From the NCBI GenBank assembly GCA_965365445.1, contig CBDUBS010000025.1, positions 1 to 28,899 on the forward strand: DNA of 28,899 nt, in the 5' to 3' direction. This stretch comes from CBDUBS01 sp965365445 (GTDB taxonomy: Bacteria; Bacteroidota; Rhodothermia; Rhodothermales; DASSAV01). The notes below the pieces were generated by a model that had not been told where the DNA came from, did not search any database, and worked only from the letters and a program-made list of their open reading frames with translations. Made by a program: the position numbers and the translations under genes. Position 1 is the stretch's first letter; every line of letters begins with the position of its first letter. This document shows, piece by piece, positions 8,519 to 15,982 of this stretch.

Positions 8519-9739
8519 ATGGACCGTTTTACGAAGGCTCTACTGGCTGAACTCGCAGGTGTAAACGAACCTGTAGCCGTGTCTCTTTTCATGCCCACCA
8601 ATCACGTCGAATCGGAATTTGCGCAGAATCCGATCCGATTGAAGAATTTGCTCAAGCATACTCGGGCGGAACTCAAAGAGCGAGGCTTACGGGATTCGGA
8701 TATCGACGAATTGCTTGAGCCTGCCGCTTCTTTACTTGATAACGCACCTTACTGGCGCACGGTAAATCATGGCATGGCGCTTTTTCTGACGCCTTCCATG
8801 TCTCGTATTTTCAGACTGCCCATTCCGTTCGAAGAAATAGCCGTAACATCCAGACGTTTCCACTTGAAACCTCTGTTTCCTCTCATTGCGTCGAATAAAC
8901 GTTTCTATGTTTTATCGATCAGTCGCAATGAAGTAAAGTTGTGCCTGGGTACCCTGTATAATCTCACGGAAATAGAAAGCAAACAGATACCTTCGGACAT
9001 ACAGGAAGCTTTATGGTATGACGAAAACGACGGCAGCCGAAATCGATTGCACTCCGGGCCCCGTTATTCCTCCACGCATGGGTCGGCGAAAAACTTTGCA
9101 CAGTACACGGCGCACGGTGGCGAGTCGGATGATTTAGCCTCAGGCGCTCACGAAACATTATTGCGGTATTTCCGAGAGATCGATTCCGGGGTGGTTGCTA
9201 CGCTTGACGGCGACCAGTCAACTCCTTTGTTGTTGGCCGGCGTAAACCATTACCTGCCTATTTACCGGGAGGCCAATACGTACGCCGGGTTAATGGAAAA
9301 CGAAATCGTGTCCGGTAATCCGGACGGGTTGCCGTCCCGTACGTTGCACGAAAAAGCGTGGAAGATCATGGAACCGGCATTCCGGGTATCGGAAGAGAAA
9401 GCCATTGCCGAGTTCAAAGAAGTATACCACACGGATGCATCGCGGGCATCGGATGACCTGAAGGAGATAGTCCCGGCCGCCTTTTTCAGCCGTGTAGATA
9501 CCTTGTTCGTGCCGGTTGGCAAATACGTCTGGGGAAAGTACGATCCCACGAGAAACACCGTGGTCATCCACGATCATCAGGAACCGGGCGACGAGGATTT
9601 GCTCAACGCGGCTGCTTTGCAGACATACCTGAACGGCGGCACGGTCCATGCGCTCGATCCGGAAAAGATGCCGGTGGAGGATGTCATCGCTGCCCGGTTC
9701 CGATTCCCGGCTTCCGTTAAAGCGGGAGAAGTAGCGTAA
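8519..9739 (+). CDS. Bacterial archaeo-eukaryotic release factor (baeRF) family protein
   Basis: This 406-aa protein resembles the bacterial eRF1-like (baeRF) proteins, most likely the family 3/7 type, usually annotated as hypothetical. The recognisable family strings, in order, are SLFMPTNHVE near the start, NPIRLKNLLKHTRAEL, RRFHLKPLFPLIASNKRFYVLSIS, LLLAGVNHYLPIYREANTY, EIVPAAFFSRVDTLFVPVG and PGDEDLLNAAALQTYLNGGTVHAL. The last of these is the C-terminal aRF1/eL30e-like subdomain. Family members are proposed from comparative genomics to act on stalled ribosomes or peptidyl-tRNA; I know of no biochemical proof. An eRF1-style GGQ loop is not visible. It stands alone, with the tyrosine recombinase converging from the other strand 51 bp on. 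Confidence is high for the family and low for function. Confidence 0.75.
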   Translation: MDRFTKALLAELAGVNEPVAVSLFMPTNHVESEFAQNPIRLKNLLKHTRAELKERGLRDSDIDELLEPAASLLDNAPYWRTVNHGMALFLTPSMSRIFRLPIPFEEIAVTSRRFHLKPLFPLIASNKRFYVLSISRNEVKLCLGTLYNLTEIESKQIPSDIQEALWYDENDGSRNRLHSGPRYSSTHGSAKNFAQYTAHGGESDDLASGAHETLLRYFREIDSGVVATLDGDQSTPLLLAGVNHYLPIYREANTYAGLMENEIVSGNPDGLPSRTLHEKAWKIMEPAFRVSEEKAIAEFKEVYHTDASRASDDLKEIVPAAFFSRVDTLFVPVGKYVWGKYDPTRNTVVIHDHQEPGDEDLLNAAALQTYLNGGTVHALDPEKMPVEDVIAARFRFPASVKAGEVA

Positions 9740-9790
9740 ACGTGCTCTGTGCGGCCGGCAGATCGGTTATTTCCAGCGCAGTGCTCGGGT

Positions 9791-10765
9791 TTAGACGTGA
9801 ATGAAATCGGCCGCATTGTCCCTGAGCTTGTCACGCTGGTGTACATACACCATGGTTGTCTCGATCTTTTTGTGTCGGGCGTGAGTTTGAACCTGTGCCA
9901 GCGAAGCTCCGGCTTCGATGGCCAGGGTACAACCTGTATGGCGAAGCGTATGGGCGCCAATGTGTTCGGAAAGACCGGCGCGAGCGGCCGTCTGCTTGAC
10001 GATGCGATAAATGGAATGCGCCGTCAGGCGGTTGTCGCCGCTTCGCCGGTTGCTTAACGAACGCCATAAGGGACCTTCCTGGATGTCGTAATGCCTTTTC
10101 ATGACATCGATTTCATCCACGACGTGAGCGGGTATTTTCACGTATTGATCCGTACCGCCTTTGGTTTCAGGAAGATCGAGAATCCAGTAACGTCCCAGAG
10201 GCCGGATGTGCTCGACGTTCATGGAGGCGGCCTCCGAGCGCCGGAGAACGCAGTGGAGCAACATGGAAATCAGGGCGTGGTCTCGGATGGCGGCCTTCCC
10301 GGCCTCCAGGGCCGCGTCCAGCAGTCCGCGCGCCTGAGTGGCTGTCAGGACGAATACCGCCCGGTCGGTTTTCCTCGAGCCGCTGATTTTTCGAAGTAAC
10401 GGCCTGTCGGTCGGGTTATGGTCCATCGCGCCCAGCGCAGACAACCACTCGAAAAACCCACGTATGGCGGCAAGCCGTCGTTTGAGGGTCGCCGGGCGCG
10501 CTCCTTCGGTTTCCAGCAAATCCAGGTAGCGATTTACATCCAGAAACCGGATGCTCCGAACCTGCTCCAGATCGGGCGCAGAAGTCCCAAAAAAATCCAC
10601 GAGGTCGTTTCTGTAAGCCCGACGCGTCTGAGGACGATCGAACCGTTGCAGAAACGCCTCCAGCAAGTGGCGCTTAACGGAATCGTACCCGACTGCCGGC
10701 GCATTCGAAAAGGTGGGGGTTGAAGACGCACCGGGATGAGAGATAAGGTATCCTTCGGAGCCCAT
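9791..10765 (-). CDS. Tyrosine recombinase (Xer/integrase family)
   Basis: A site-specific DNA recombinase of 324 aa. The N-terminal SAM-like core-binding domain spans about residues 30-125 (RPQTRRAYRNDLVDFF, LKRRLAAIRGFFEWL). The catalytic domain carries the full set R-K-H-R-H-Y: Arg in VLRRSEA, Lys in ETKGG, HTLRHTG (His and Arg), the second His in THARHKK, and the nucleophile Tyr in TTMVYVHQ. Box II reads ARHKK where typical XerC/D have LGHSS, so it is not a canonical XerC or XerD. ATG 10765 is preceded by AGAGG at a good distance, and that site lies inside a perfect inverted repeat (10771-10814). No excisionase, phage or integron genes adjoin it. It could be a single-recombinase Xer system or a relict integrase. 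Confidence 0.9.
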   Translation of the reverse strand: MGSEGYLISHPGASSTPTFSNAPAVGYDSVKRHLLEAFLQRFDRPQTRRAYRNDLVDFFGTSAPDLEQVRSIRFLDVNRYLDLLETEGARPATLKRRLAAIRGFFEWLSALGAMDHNPTDRPLLRKISGSRKTDRAVFVLTATQARGLLDAALEAGKAAIRDHALISMLLHCVLRRSEAASMNVEHIRPLGRYWILDLPETKGGTDQYVKIPAHVVDEIDVMKRHYDIQEGPLWRSLSNRRSGDNRLTAHSIYRIVKQTAARAGLSEHIGAHTLRHTGCTLAIEAGASLAQVQTHARHKKIETTMVYVHQRDKLRDNAADFIHV

Positions 10766-10770
10766 CGATT

Positions 10771-10814
10771 TATCCTCTAAGTATGATAACCGTTCTTATC
10801 ATACTTAGAGGATA
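10771..10814. repeat. Perfect 19-bp inverted repeat with 6-bp core, dif-like
   Basis: Left arm 10771-10789 (TATCCTCTAAGTATGATAA) and right arm 10796-10814 are exact reverse complements separated by CCGTTC. The inner ends are ATAA and TTAT around a 6-bp core, the layout of Xer/dif sites (two 11-bp arms, 6-bp spacer, TTAT at the inner edge of the XerD arm). It lies 5 bp upstream of the start codon of the tyrosine recombinase gene and contains that gene's AGAGG ribosome binding site. No T-tract follows on either strand, so an intrinsic terminator is unlikely. Its use as a recombination site is inferred. Confidence 0.9.
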
Positions 10815-10876
10815 GGACTTTGAGCAGAAAGTTGCAAGCGCCGGGCCGGCCTTGTCGAGCGGACTCCTCGGAATAC

Positions 10877-11995
10877 CTACGCGGTTACGGCGCTTGCGGA
10901 CACGATGGCGGCGCCGGTTTCGGTATCGAAGAAATGGAGTTTATCCAGGTCGAGCGCTACGTGCACCGGCTCCGCCGGCTCAGGCAACGGCTGCGGATCG
11001 ACGCGGGCAATGATGGGTTGATCGCTGGTGCGCATGTAAACGAAAATCTCGTTTCCCATGGGCTCCAGTACGTCGATTGTCAGTGTGGCATCGGCCGTAC
11101 GAATTTCCTTATGTATGCGCCCGGCGATGTATATATCCTCCGGGCGGATGCCCAGCGTTACGCTGCGCTCTTCCAGGTCGGCGAAACGGCCGCCGTCCAG
11201 ACTCAGTTGAAATGCGCCTTCAGAGCCGATGAATCTCAAGCCGTTATTGCGCACGATACGTCCTTCCACGAAGTTCATGGCCGGGCTGCCGATGAAGCCT
11301 GCCACGAATCGGTTTACGGGGTGATTGTACAGGTTCAGAGGTGTGTCGATTTGTTGCACCTCTCCGTCCTTCAGCACCACGATTCGCGAGCCCATCGTCA
11401 TGGCTTCCGTCTGGTCGTGGGTGACGTAAATCATGGTTGTCCCGAGCTGCCTGTGCAGCTTGGAGATTTCCGTCCGTGTCTGCACCCGTAACTTAGCGTC
11501 CAGGTTCGACAGGGGCTCGTCGAAAAGAAACACCTGCGGTTTCCTTACGATGGCTCGCCCGACGGCCACCCGTTGCCTTTGCCCGCCCGATAGCTGCTTT
11601 GGCTTCCTGTCCAGGATGCTCTGTATGCCCAGAATGTCAGCGGCCTGTTTGACGCGCGTATCGATCTCGCTTTTCGAAAACTTCCGGAGTTTCAGGCCGA
11701 ATGCCATGTTGTCGTACACCGACATATGGGGATACAGCGCATAGTTCTGGAAAACCATGGCGATGTCCCGGTCCTTCGGCGCTACCTCGTTCACTACCCG
11801 CTCTCCTATACGCAGCGTACCTTTTGTGATCGACTCGAGCCCGGCTATGATCCGTAGCAGCGTACTTTTGCCGCATCCGGAGGGTCCGACGAGCACGAGA
11901 AACTCGCCGTCGTTTACCGTAAAACTGGCGCCCTGTACGGCAACGAAGTTATTGTCATAAACTTTTCGGACGCCTTCCAGTATTACACTCGCCAT
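10877..11995 (-). CDS. ugpC: Sugar ABC transporter ATPase, UgpC/MsmK/MalK type
   Basis: The ATP-hydrolysing subunit of carbohydrate importers of the CUT1 class. Walker A is GPSGCGKST near residue 40, the Q-loop FQNYALYPHMSV, the signature LSGGQRQRVAVGRA, Walker B FLFDEPLSNLD, and the H-loop VTHDQTEAMT. The C-terminal third (about residues 235-365) is an MOP/TOBE domain with FIGSPAMNFVEG and LGIRPEDIY, as in MalK/UgpC. At 372 aa it is full length. No permease or binding-protein gene adjoins it, which fits an MsmK-like shared ATPase serving several transporters. A LacI regulator lies about 1.1 kb away on the other strand. The ATG at 11995 lacks a clear Shine-Dalgarno site. Confidence 0.92.
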   Translation of the reverse strand: MASVILEGVRKVYDNNFVAVQGASFTVNDGEFLVLVGPSGCGKSTLLRIIAGLESITKGTLRIGERVVNEVAPKDRDIAMVFQNYALYPHMSVYDNMAFGLKLRKFSKSEIDTRVKQAADILGIQSILDRKPKQLSGGQRQRVAVGRAIVRKPQVFLFDEPLSNLDAKLRVQTRTEISKLHRQLGTTMIYVTHDQTEAMTMGSRIVVLKDGEVQQIDTPLNLYNHPVNRFVAGFIGSPAMNFVEGRIVRNNGLRFIGSEGAFQLSLDGGRFADLEERSVTLGIRPEDIYIAGRIHKEIRTADATLTIDVLEPMGNEIFVYMRTSDQPIIARVDPQPLPEPAEPVHVALDLDKLHFFDTETGAAIVSASAVTA

Positions 11996-12106
11996 AACGT
12001 GTAGCCCGTTCGATGATACCGATTTTAAGGTTGCGCGGGAGCGTGCATCCGGCTTAAATCGACATCCCTGGAGGGTGCAGGGGCCGTTAAAATTTCAGAT
12101 CCTGTT

Positions 12107-12964
12107 ATGCCATCCGATAAAACGTTGCCGGTAATCGACCGTTCGATACATGAAAAAGAGCTGTTTTCACCTATCGTCGTGGGAGCCCTCTATCCCGGCA
12201 TAGAGCGCGGCCTGGCCGCCGATATAGTAGCGGCAAGAGCGCTCCAGGGTAACCCGCTACCGGTTTGCACCTCTATGGTCGTAGCCGGCCACGGAAAGGT
12301 TACCGATGTTCTGGACGTTCCTTCCGATACGGTGGATGCCCAGTTGCAACACCTGTTCGAAACCACGCGCCCAACCTGTGCTAAGATAGGAATTACCGGT
12401 AGCACTTCCACCATTCCTGTTCTCTTCCACAGGTTGCAAACCGAACTTCAGGGGCCGATTCTATTTGACCTGACCTTGAGCGGACCAAGCGGTGAAGACC
12501 TTGGCGGAACCAGACACCTTGCCGCCTTACAACCCTTCTTCGGTCTGCCCGATCTCGTCATGATACGGCGTGTCGACGCGGAACGTTGCTGTCGTATGGA
12601 GATTAATACCCTGGATGACGCTCAGGTAGCCATACAGCGTCTTTTCCACCAGGGAATGCGAAAGGTGCTGCTCCGGTTCGGAGCGCTTGCTTCGACTGAA
12701 CGTGTAAACGGGAATTGGGAAACGACTTTTGCCGTCGATCTGTATTTTGATGGAGACGAGTTTCTGCTGTTCGAGGCCCCGTACCTCGATCTTCAGGATT
12801 TTCATGGGGCTTCGAGCGCTCTGGCACTCAAACTGCTCGAGCGGTGGAGCCATCATGCCGGCCCCGTAGAATCGTTACAGGAAGCCAAAGCGTTTGTAAC
12901 CGATCGGATCAGAAACAGTCAATCTGCACAAAATTCGTACGCTCCCAACTACTTCCCTGGATAA
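12107..12964 (+). CDS. Divergent ThiD/phosphomethylpyrimidine-kinase-like protein
   Basis: A 285-aa ribokinase-fold protein that aligns by eye with ThiD (HMP/HMP-P kinase), but with key motifs changed. The start VVGALYPGIERGLAADIVAARAL corresponds to ThiD's substrate-binding glycine-rich GSDSGGGAGIQADLK. The middle KIGITGSTSTIPVLFHRL matches the ThiD strand-helix after its K-x-G motif. The end HGASSALALKLLERW, then LQEAKAFVTDRI, matches ThiD's HGTGCTL and Ak-yv segments. In HGASS the anion-hole GTGC sequence and its Cys are missing, so kinase activity is doubtful. It is transcribed divergently from the ABC ATPase with a 111-bp gap. A degenerate paralogue or a sugar/pyrimidine-binding regulator is possible; the family assignment is moderate. 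Confidence 0.55.
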   Translation: MPSDKTLPVIDRSIHEKELFSPIVVGALYPGIERGLAADIVAARALQGNPLPVCTSMVVAGHGKVTDVLDVPSDTVDAQLQHLFETTRPTCAKIGITGSTSTIPVLFHRLQTELQGPILFDLTLSGPSGEDLGGTRHLAALQPFFGLPDLVMIRRVDAERCCRMEINTLDDAQVAIQRLFHQGMRKVLLRFGALASTERVNGNWETTFAVDLYFDGDEFLLFEAPYLDLQDFHGASSALALKLLERWSHHAGPVESLQEAKAFVTDRIRNSQSAQNSYAPNYFPG

Positions 12965-13093
12965 CTTCGCAAACCACCCGCGAAATACACAACGGTACCA
13001 CTCCCCTGCCTTCCGGGAACAGGAACGCTACGGGTGGCGTCGTGCCGGTGCGCCTGTATCCTTCATCATCATGGGGTCTTGAGATTCAGAATC

Positions 13094-14128
13094 ATGCCAC
13101 AGGAAAAAGGTAAAGCAACCATTTACGACGTGGCCGATAAAGCCGGCGTCGCCATATCCACCGTATCTCGTGTGCTGAACGATTCCAGCGACGTATCGGA
13201 TCAAACACGGGCGCGCGTGTTGAAGGCCATCGAGGAACTGCAGTTCAGGCCCGACCGGACGGCTAAATCGCTGGCCCAGAAGCAGACGCGATCTCTGGCG
13301 ATAGCGACGCCCACCTTTACGACGCCGTTTCACAACGAGCTGCTGAAAGGCGTCCGGTTGTGCCTCCGGAATTATGATGTCGATTTGCTGTTATGCGATC
13401 TCGGTTGGACGAACGTACACCGAACATTGCTCAATTTCCTGAAGCGGGGCGCTGTTGACGGGTTACTTCTGGCGGGCTTGCCTGAAGAAGAAGGCATCGC
13501 GCAGGAACTCAAGGCGTTACATGCCCCGGTGGTCATCATCGGATATCACTGGAAAGAGTTCGATTCGTTCTACTGGGACAATATGGCGGGGTCGTACGAG
13601 GCCGTGCGGCATCTCATCGACATGGGGCACCGCAAGATTGCCATGATTGCCACCCATTCGCAGAGTATGCTTCAGGAGCAGCGCGTTCAGGGGTATATGA
13701 ACGCATTGCAGGCTGCTGGAATTCCCTTTCAGGCGGAGTATTTGCAGACAGGCCAGACGCCCAAACATGCCGGGTTCAGTGAAGAGGCGGGCTACGAGGC
13801 CATGCAAAGCATCATGCAGGTCGAGCCATCGGTTACGGCCGTATTCGCCAGCAGCGACGTGCAAGCCATCGGCGCATGGAAGGCCATTCGGGACGCCGGA
13901 AAACGTATTCCCGAGGATATCGCCCTGGTCGGATATGACGATATAAAAATCAGCGAATTCATCGGCCTATCCAGCGTCGATCAAAGTATGCACGATGTCG
14001 GCTTGCAGGCTACGGAGCTTTTGCTTGAACGCGTTCTCAAGTCCAAAGCAGACGAAAAGGTGTCGCGCCTGGTCACACCGAAACTTATCGTACGCGAGTC
14101 GAGCCGCTTCCGCCGCGACGACGCCTAG
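13094..14128 (+). CDS. LacI-family transcriptional regulator
   Basis: A sugar-responsive repressor or activator of 344 aa. The LacI HTH sits at residues 7-30 (IYDVADKAGVAISTVSRVLN), followed by the hinge segment FRPDRTAKSLAQKQTRSLAI that contacts the minor groove. The periplasmic-binding-protein-like effector domain follows, ending with FASSDVQAIGAWKAIRDAG, then DIALVGYDDIKISEF and a C-terminal VTPKLIVRESS, all standard for the family. ATG 13094 was chosen; an in-frame GTG at 13034 adds 20 residues (SCRCACILHHHG) not seen in LacI proteins. The nearby orphan sugar ABC ATPase suggests a carbohydrate regulon, but no operator could be recognised. Confidence 0.94.
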   Translation: MPQEKGKATIYDVADKAGVAISTVSRVLNDSSDVSDQTRARVLKAIEELQFRPDRTAKSLAQKQTRSLAIATPTFTTPFHNELLKGVRLCLRNYDVDLLLCDLGWTNVHRTLLNFLKRGAVDGLLLAGLPEEEGIAQELKALHAPVVIIGYHWKEFDSFYWDNMAGSYEAVRHLIDMGHRKIAMIATHSQSMLQEQRVQGYMNALQAAGIPFQAEYLQTGQTPKHAGFSEEAGYEAMQSIMQVEPSVTAVFASSDVQAIGAWKAIRDAGKRIPEDIALVGYDDIKISEFIGLSSVDQSMHDVGLQATELLLERVLKSKADEKVSRLVTPKLIVRESSRFRRDDA

Positions 14129-14185
14129 GCGTTACTCCTGTGGTACCATTATCGGCACTTTCCACCTTTCTTTCGGACGAATGCC

Positions 14186-15157
14186 ATGGTTGCGGAATCA
14201 GTACTCCGGGCTCAACTCGACCATACGATAGCCGATACCGATTTTGCCGGGCTGGGTCCCCGGTATCGCGGAAAAGTGAGGGATACCTACCGGCGTGGCG
14301 ATCATCTCATCCTGATTACAACCGATCGCATTTCCGCGTTCGATCACATTCTCAAACAGGGCATTCCCTTCAAGGGCCAGGTGCTCAACCGGCTCGCGGC
14401 CTACTTTTTCAGCCATACGTCGGATGTGATTCGTAACCATGTGATCGACGTACCCGACCCGAACGTAACCATCGCCGAACGGTGCGAGCCCGTGCCCGTG
14501 GAGTTTGTAGTCCGGGGTTACCTTGCGGGCCATGCCTGGCGAGAGTACAACGCAGGCAAGAGGACCCTGTGCGGAAAGTCGCTGCCTGAAGGACTGCGTC
14601 AGAACAGCGCTCTACCCGAGCCTGTCCTGACACCCGCCACGAAAGCATCGTCCGGACACGACGAGGACATAAGCCGGGAAGGCATTCTGGATCGGCGTAT
14701 TCTCGATGCCGACACGTTCGACTACCTGGAGGAAAAGGCCATTGCCCTGTTCCGGCGGGGTTCCGATATGGCCCGCAAGCAGGGATTGATTCTGGTCGAT
14801 ACCAAATACGAATTCGGCAAAACACGCGATGGAGCCTACGTGCTCATCGATGAGGTGCACACCCCCGACTCCTCGCGCTATTTCTACGCCGAAACCTATC
14901 AGTCTTTACTCGAAGCCGATCAGCCCCAGCGGCAGTTGTCCAAGGAGTTCCTGCGCGAATGGTTGATGGAGCGAGATTTTCAGGGCAAAGAAGGCCAGAT
15001 CATGCCGGACCTCTCGGATGATTTTCGCATCGAGGTGGCCCGGCGTTATATCGAACTGTTCGAAACCGTGACGGGGAACCCCTTTGAACCGGACGTGAGC
15101 GATGCGCCGCTCGAGCGCATCGATGCAGTGTTATCCGGACATCCCCTGCTCGCTTGA
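14186..15157 (+). CDS. purC: SAICAR synthetase (long, Ade1-like form)
   Basis: Joins CAIR and aspartate with ATP to make SAICAR in purine synthesis. The N-terminal ATP-binding region is KVRDTYRRGDHLILITTDRISAFD, followed by VEFVVRGYLAGHAWREY. The substrate-binding block is ATKASSGHDEDIS and the metal/ATP site LILVDTKYEFGK with VLIDEVHTPDSSRYF. At 323 aa it is the long form found in yeast Ade1 and many Bacteroidota, not the short form of about 240 aa of E. coli. It is a + strand gene in an otherwise minus-strand neighbourhood, 57 bp after the LacI gene, and converges on the nitrilase gene with only 13 bp between stops. purM lies 8 kb further on, on the other strand. Confidence 0.96.
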   Translation: MVAESVLRAQLDHTIADTDFAGLGPRYRGKVRDTYRRGDHLILITTDRISAFDHILKQGIPFKGQVLNRLAAYFFSHTSDVIRNHVIDVPDPNVTIAERCEPVPVEFVVRGYLAGHAWREYNAGKRTLCGKSLPEGLRQNSALPEPVLTPATKASSGHDEDISREGILDRRILDADTFDYLEEKAIALFRRGSDMARKQGLILVDTKYEFGKTRDGAYVLIDEVHTPDSSRYFYAETYQSLLEADQPQRQLSKEFLREWLMERDFQGKEGQIMPDLSDDFRIEVARRYIELFETVTGNPFEPDVSDAPLERIDAVLSGHPLLA

Positions 15158-15170
15158 GTTCGGCTGCCGG

Positions 15171-15974
15171 TCAACCTCTGTACGATGACGGGCGGCGGTC
15201 CGCAAACAGGTCGTTGTGAGCGGTAATCCGCCGGTTTCGTGCCTCTACGGGTGAGATGTCTGCTATGGAAAGCGCCGTGTCGTCACGACCCGCCTGAACC
15301 AGCACATTCCCATTCGGATCGCATATGAGGCTCTGTCCGATGAAAGCGAGGCGCTCTTCCCCTTTCCTCTCTTCTCCGATCCGGTTTGCCGTAATCGTAA
15401 ATACGTGATTTTCGAGCGCCCGGATCGGCATGGCTCGGGGACAATCCTTACGGACCAGATTGGACGGATGGGCGATGACGTCGGCGCCGCCGAGCGCCAG
15501 CGACCGGGCGGCCTCGGGAAAGTACCAGTCGAAACAAATCATCACGCCCAGGCGATACCTGTTCCCTTCCCGATCCGTTTCCTCGAACACCGGGAAGCCC
15601 AGGTTGCCCGGAGAAAACCACCGGGTTTCCTCATAAAAGAGATGCACCTTGCGGTATGTGGAACATGACCCGTTCGGCCGTACCACCACGGCGCTGTTGA
15701 AAACCTGGTCGCCCGCCTTTTCAGGTAAACCGGCTACGAAGGTAGTATTTGTGTTCTGCGACCACTCCTGTAAGGCCCGGCACGTGGGTCCAGATGGTAT
15801 TTCTTCGGCTACCCGGGCGAGGTCATCCTTCGACTGGAAAAAGTAACCGCTGGCAAATAGCTCCGGCAGCACGATCAGATCGGCATCGGCTGTACCGATG
15901 AGTTTTGCCGCCTCGTCGAGGTTTTGCCCTACTTTCAGGTAAGCCGGATTGTATTGCAGAAAGCCCGCTTTCAT
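15171..15974 (-). CDS. Carbon-nitrogen hydrolase (nitrilase superfamily)
   Basis: A cytoplasmic amidase or omega-amidase-type enzyme that hydrolyses C-N bonds through a Glu-Lys-Cys triad. All three residues are visible: Glu in VLPELFASG, Lys in YRKVHLFYEE, and Cys in VMICFDWYFPEAARSLAL. The ALENHVFTITANRIGEE segment matches N-carbamoylputrescine amidase/omega-amidase-like branches, but the substrate cannot be fixed. ATG 15974 gives 267 aa, 8 bp after the parE stop; a TTG at 15986 would overlap it. The close spacing suggests co-transcription and translational coupling with parE. Confidence 0.88.
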   Translation of the reverse strand: MKAGFLQYNPAYLKVGQNLDEAAKLIGTADADLIVLPELFASGYFFQSKDDLARVAEEIPSGPTCRALQEWSQNTNTTFVAGLPEKAGDQVFNSAVVVRPNGSCSTYRKVHLFYEETRWFSPGNLGFPVFEETDREGNRYRLGVMICFDWYFPEAARSLALGGADVIAHPSNLVRKDCPRAMPIRALENHVFTITANRIGEERKGEERLAFIGQSLICDPNGNVLVQAGRDDTALSIADISPVEARNRRITAHNDLFADRRPSSYRG

Positions 15975-15982
15975 GGATTGGC

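Noticed and set aside
10771..10814. Inverted repeat read as an intrinsic terminator for the ABC ATPase gene
   Set aside because: No U-tract follows on either strand, and the repeat overlaps the next gene's ribosome binding site.
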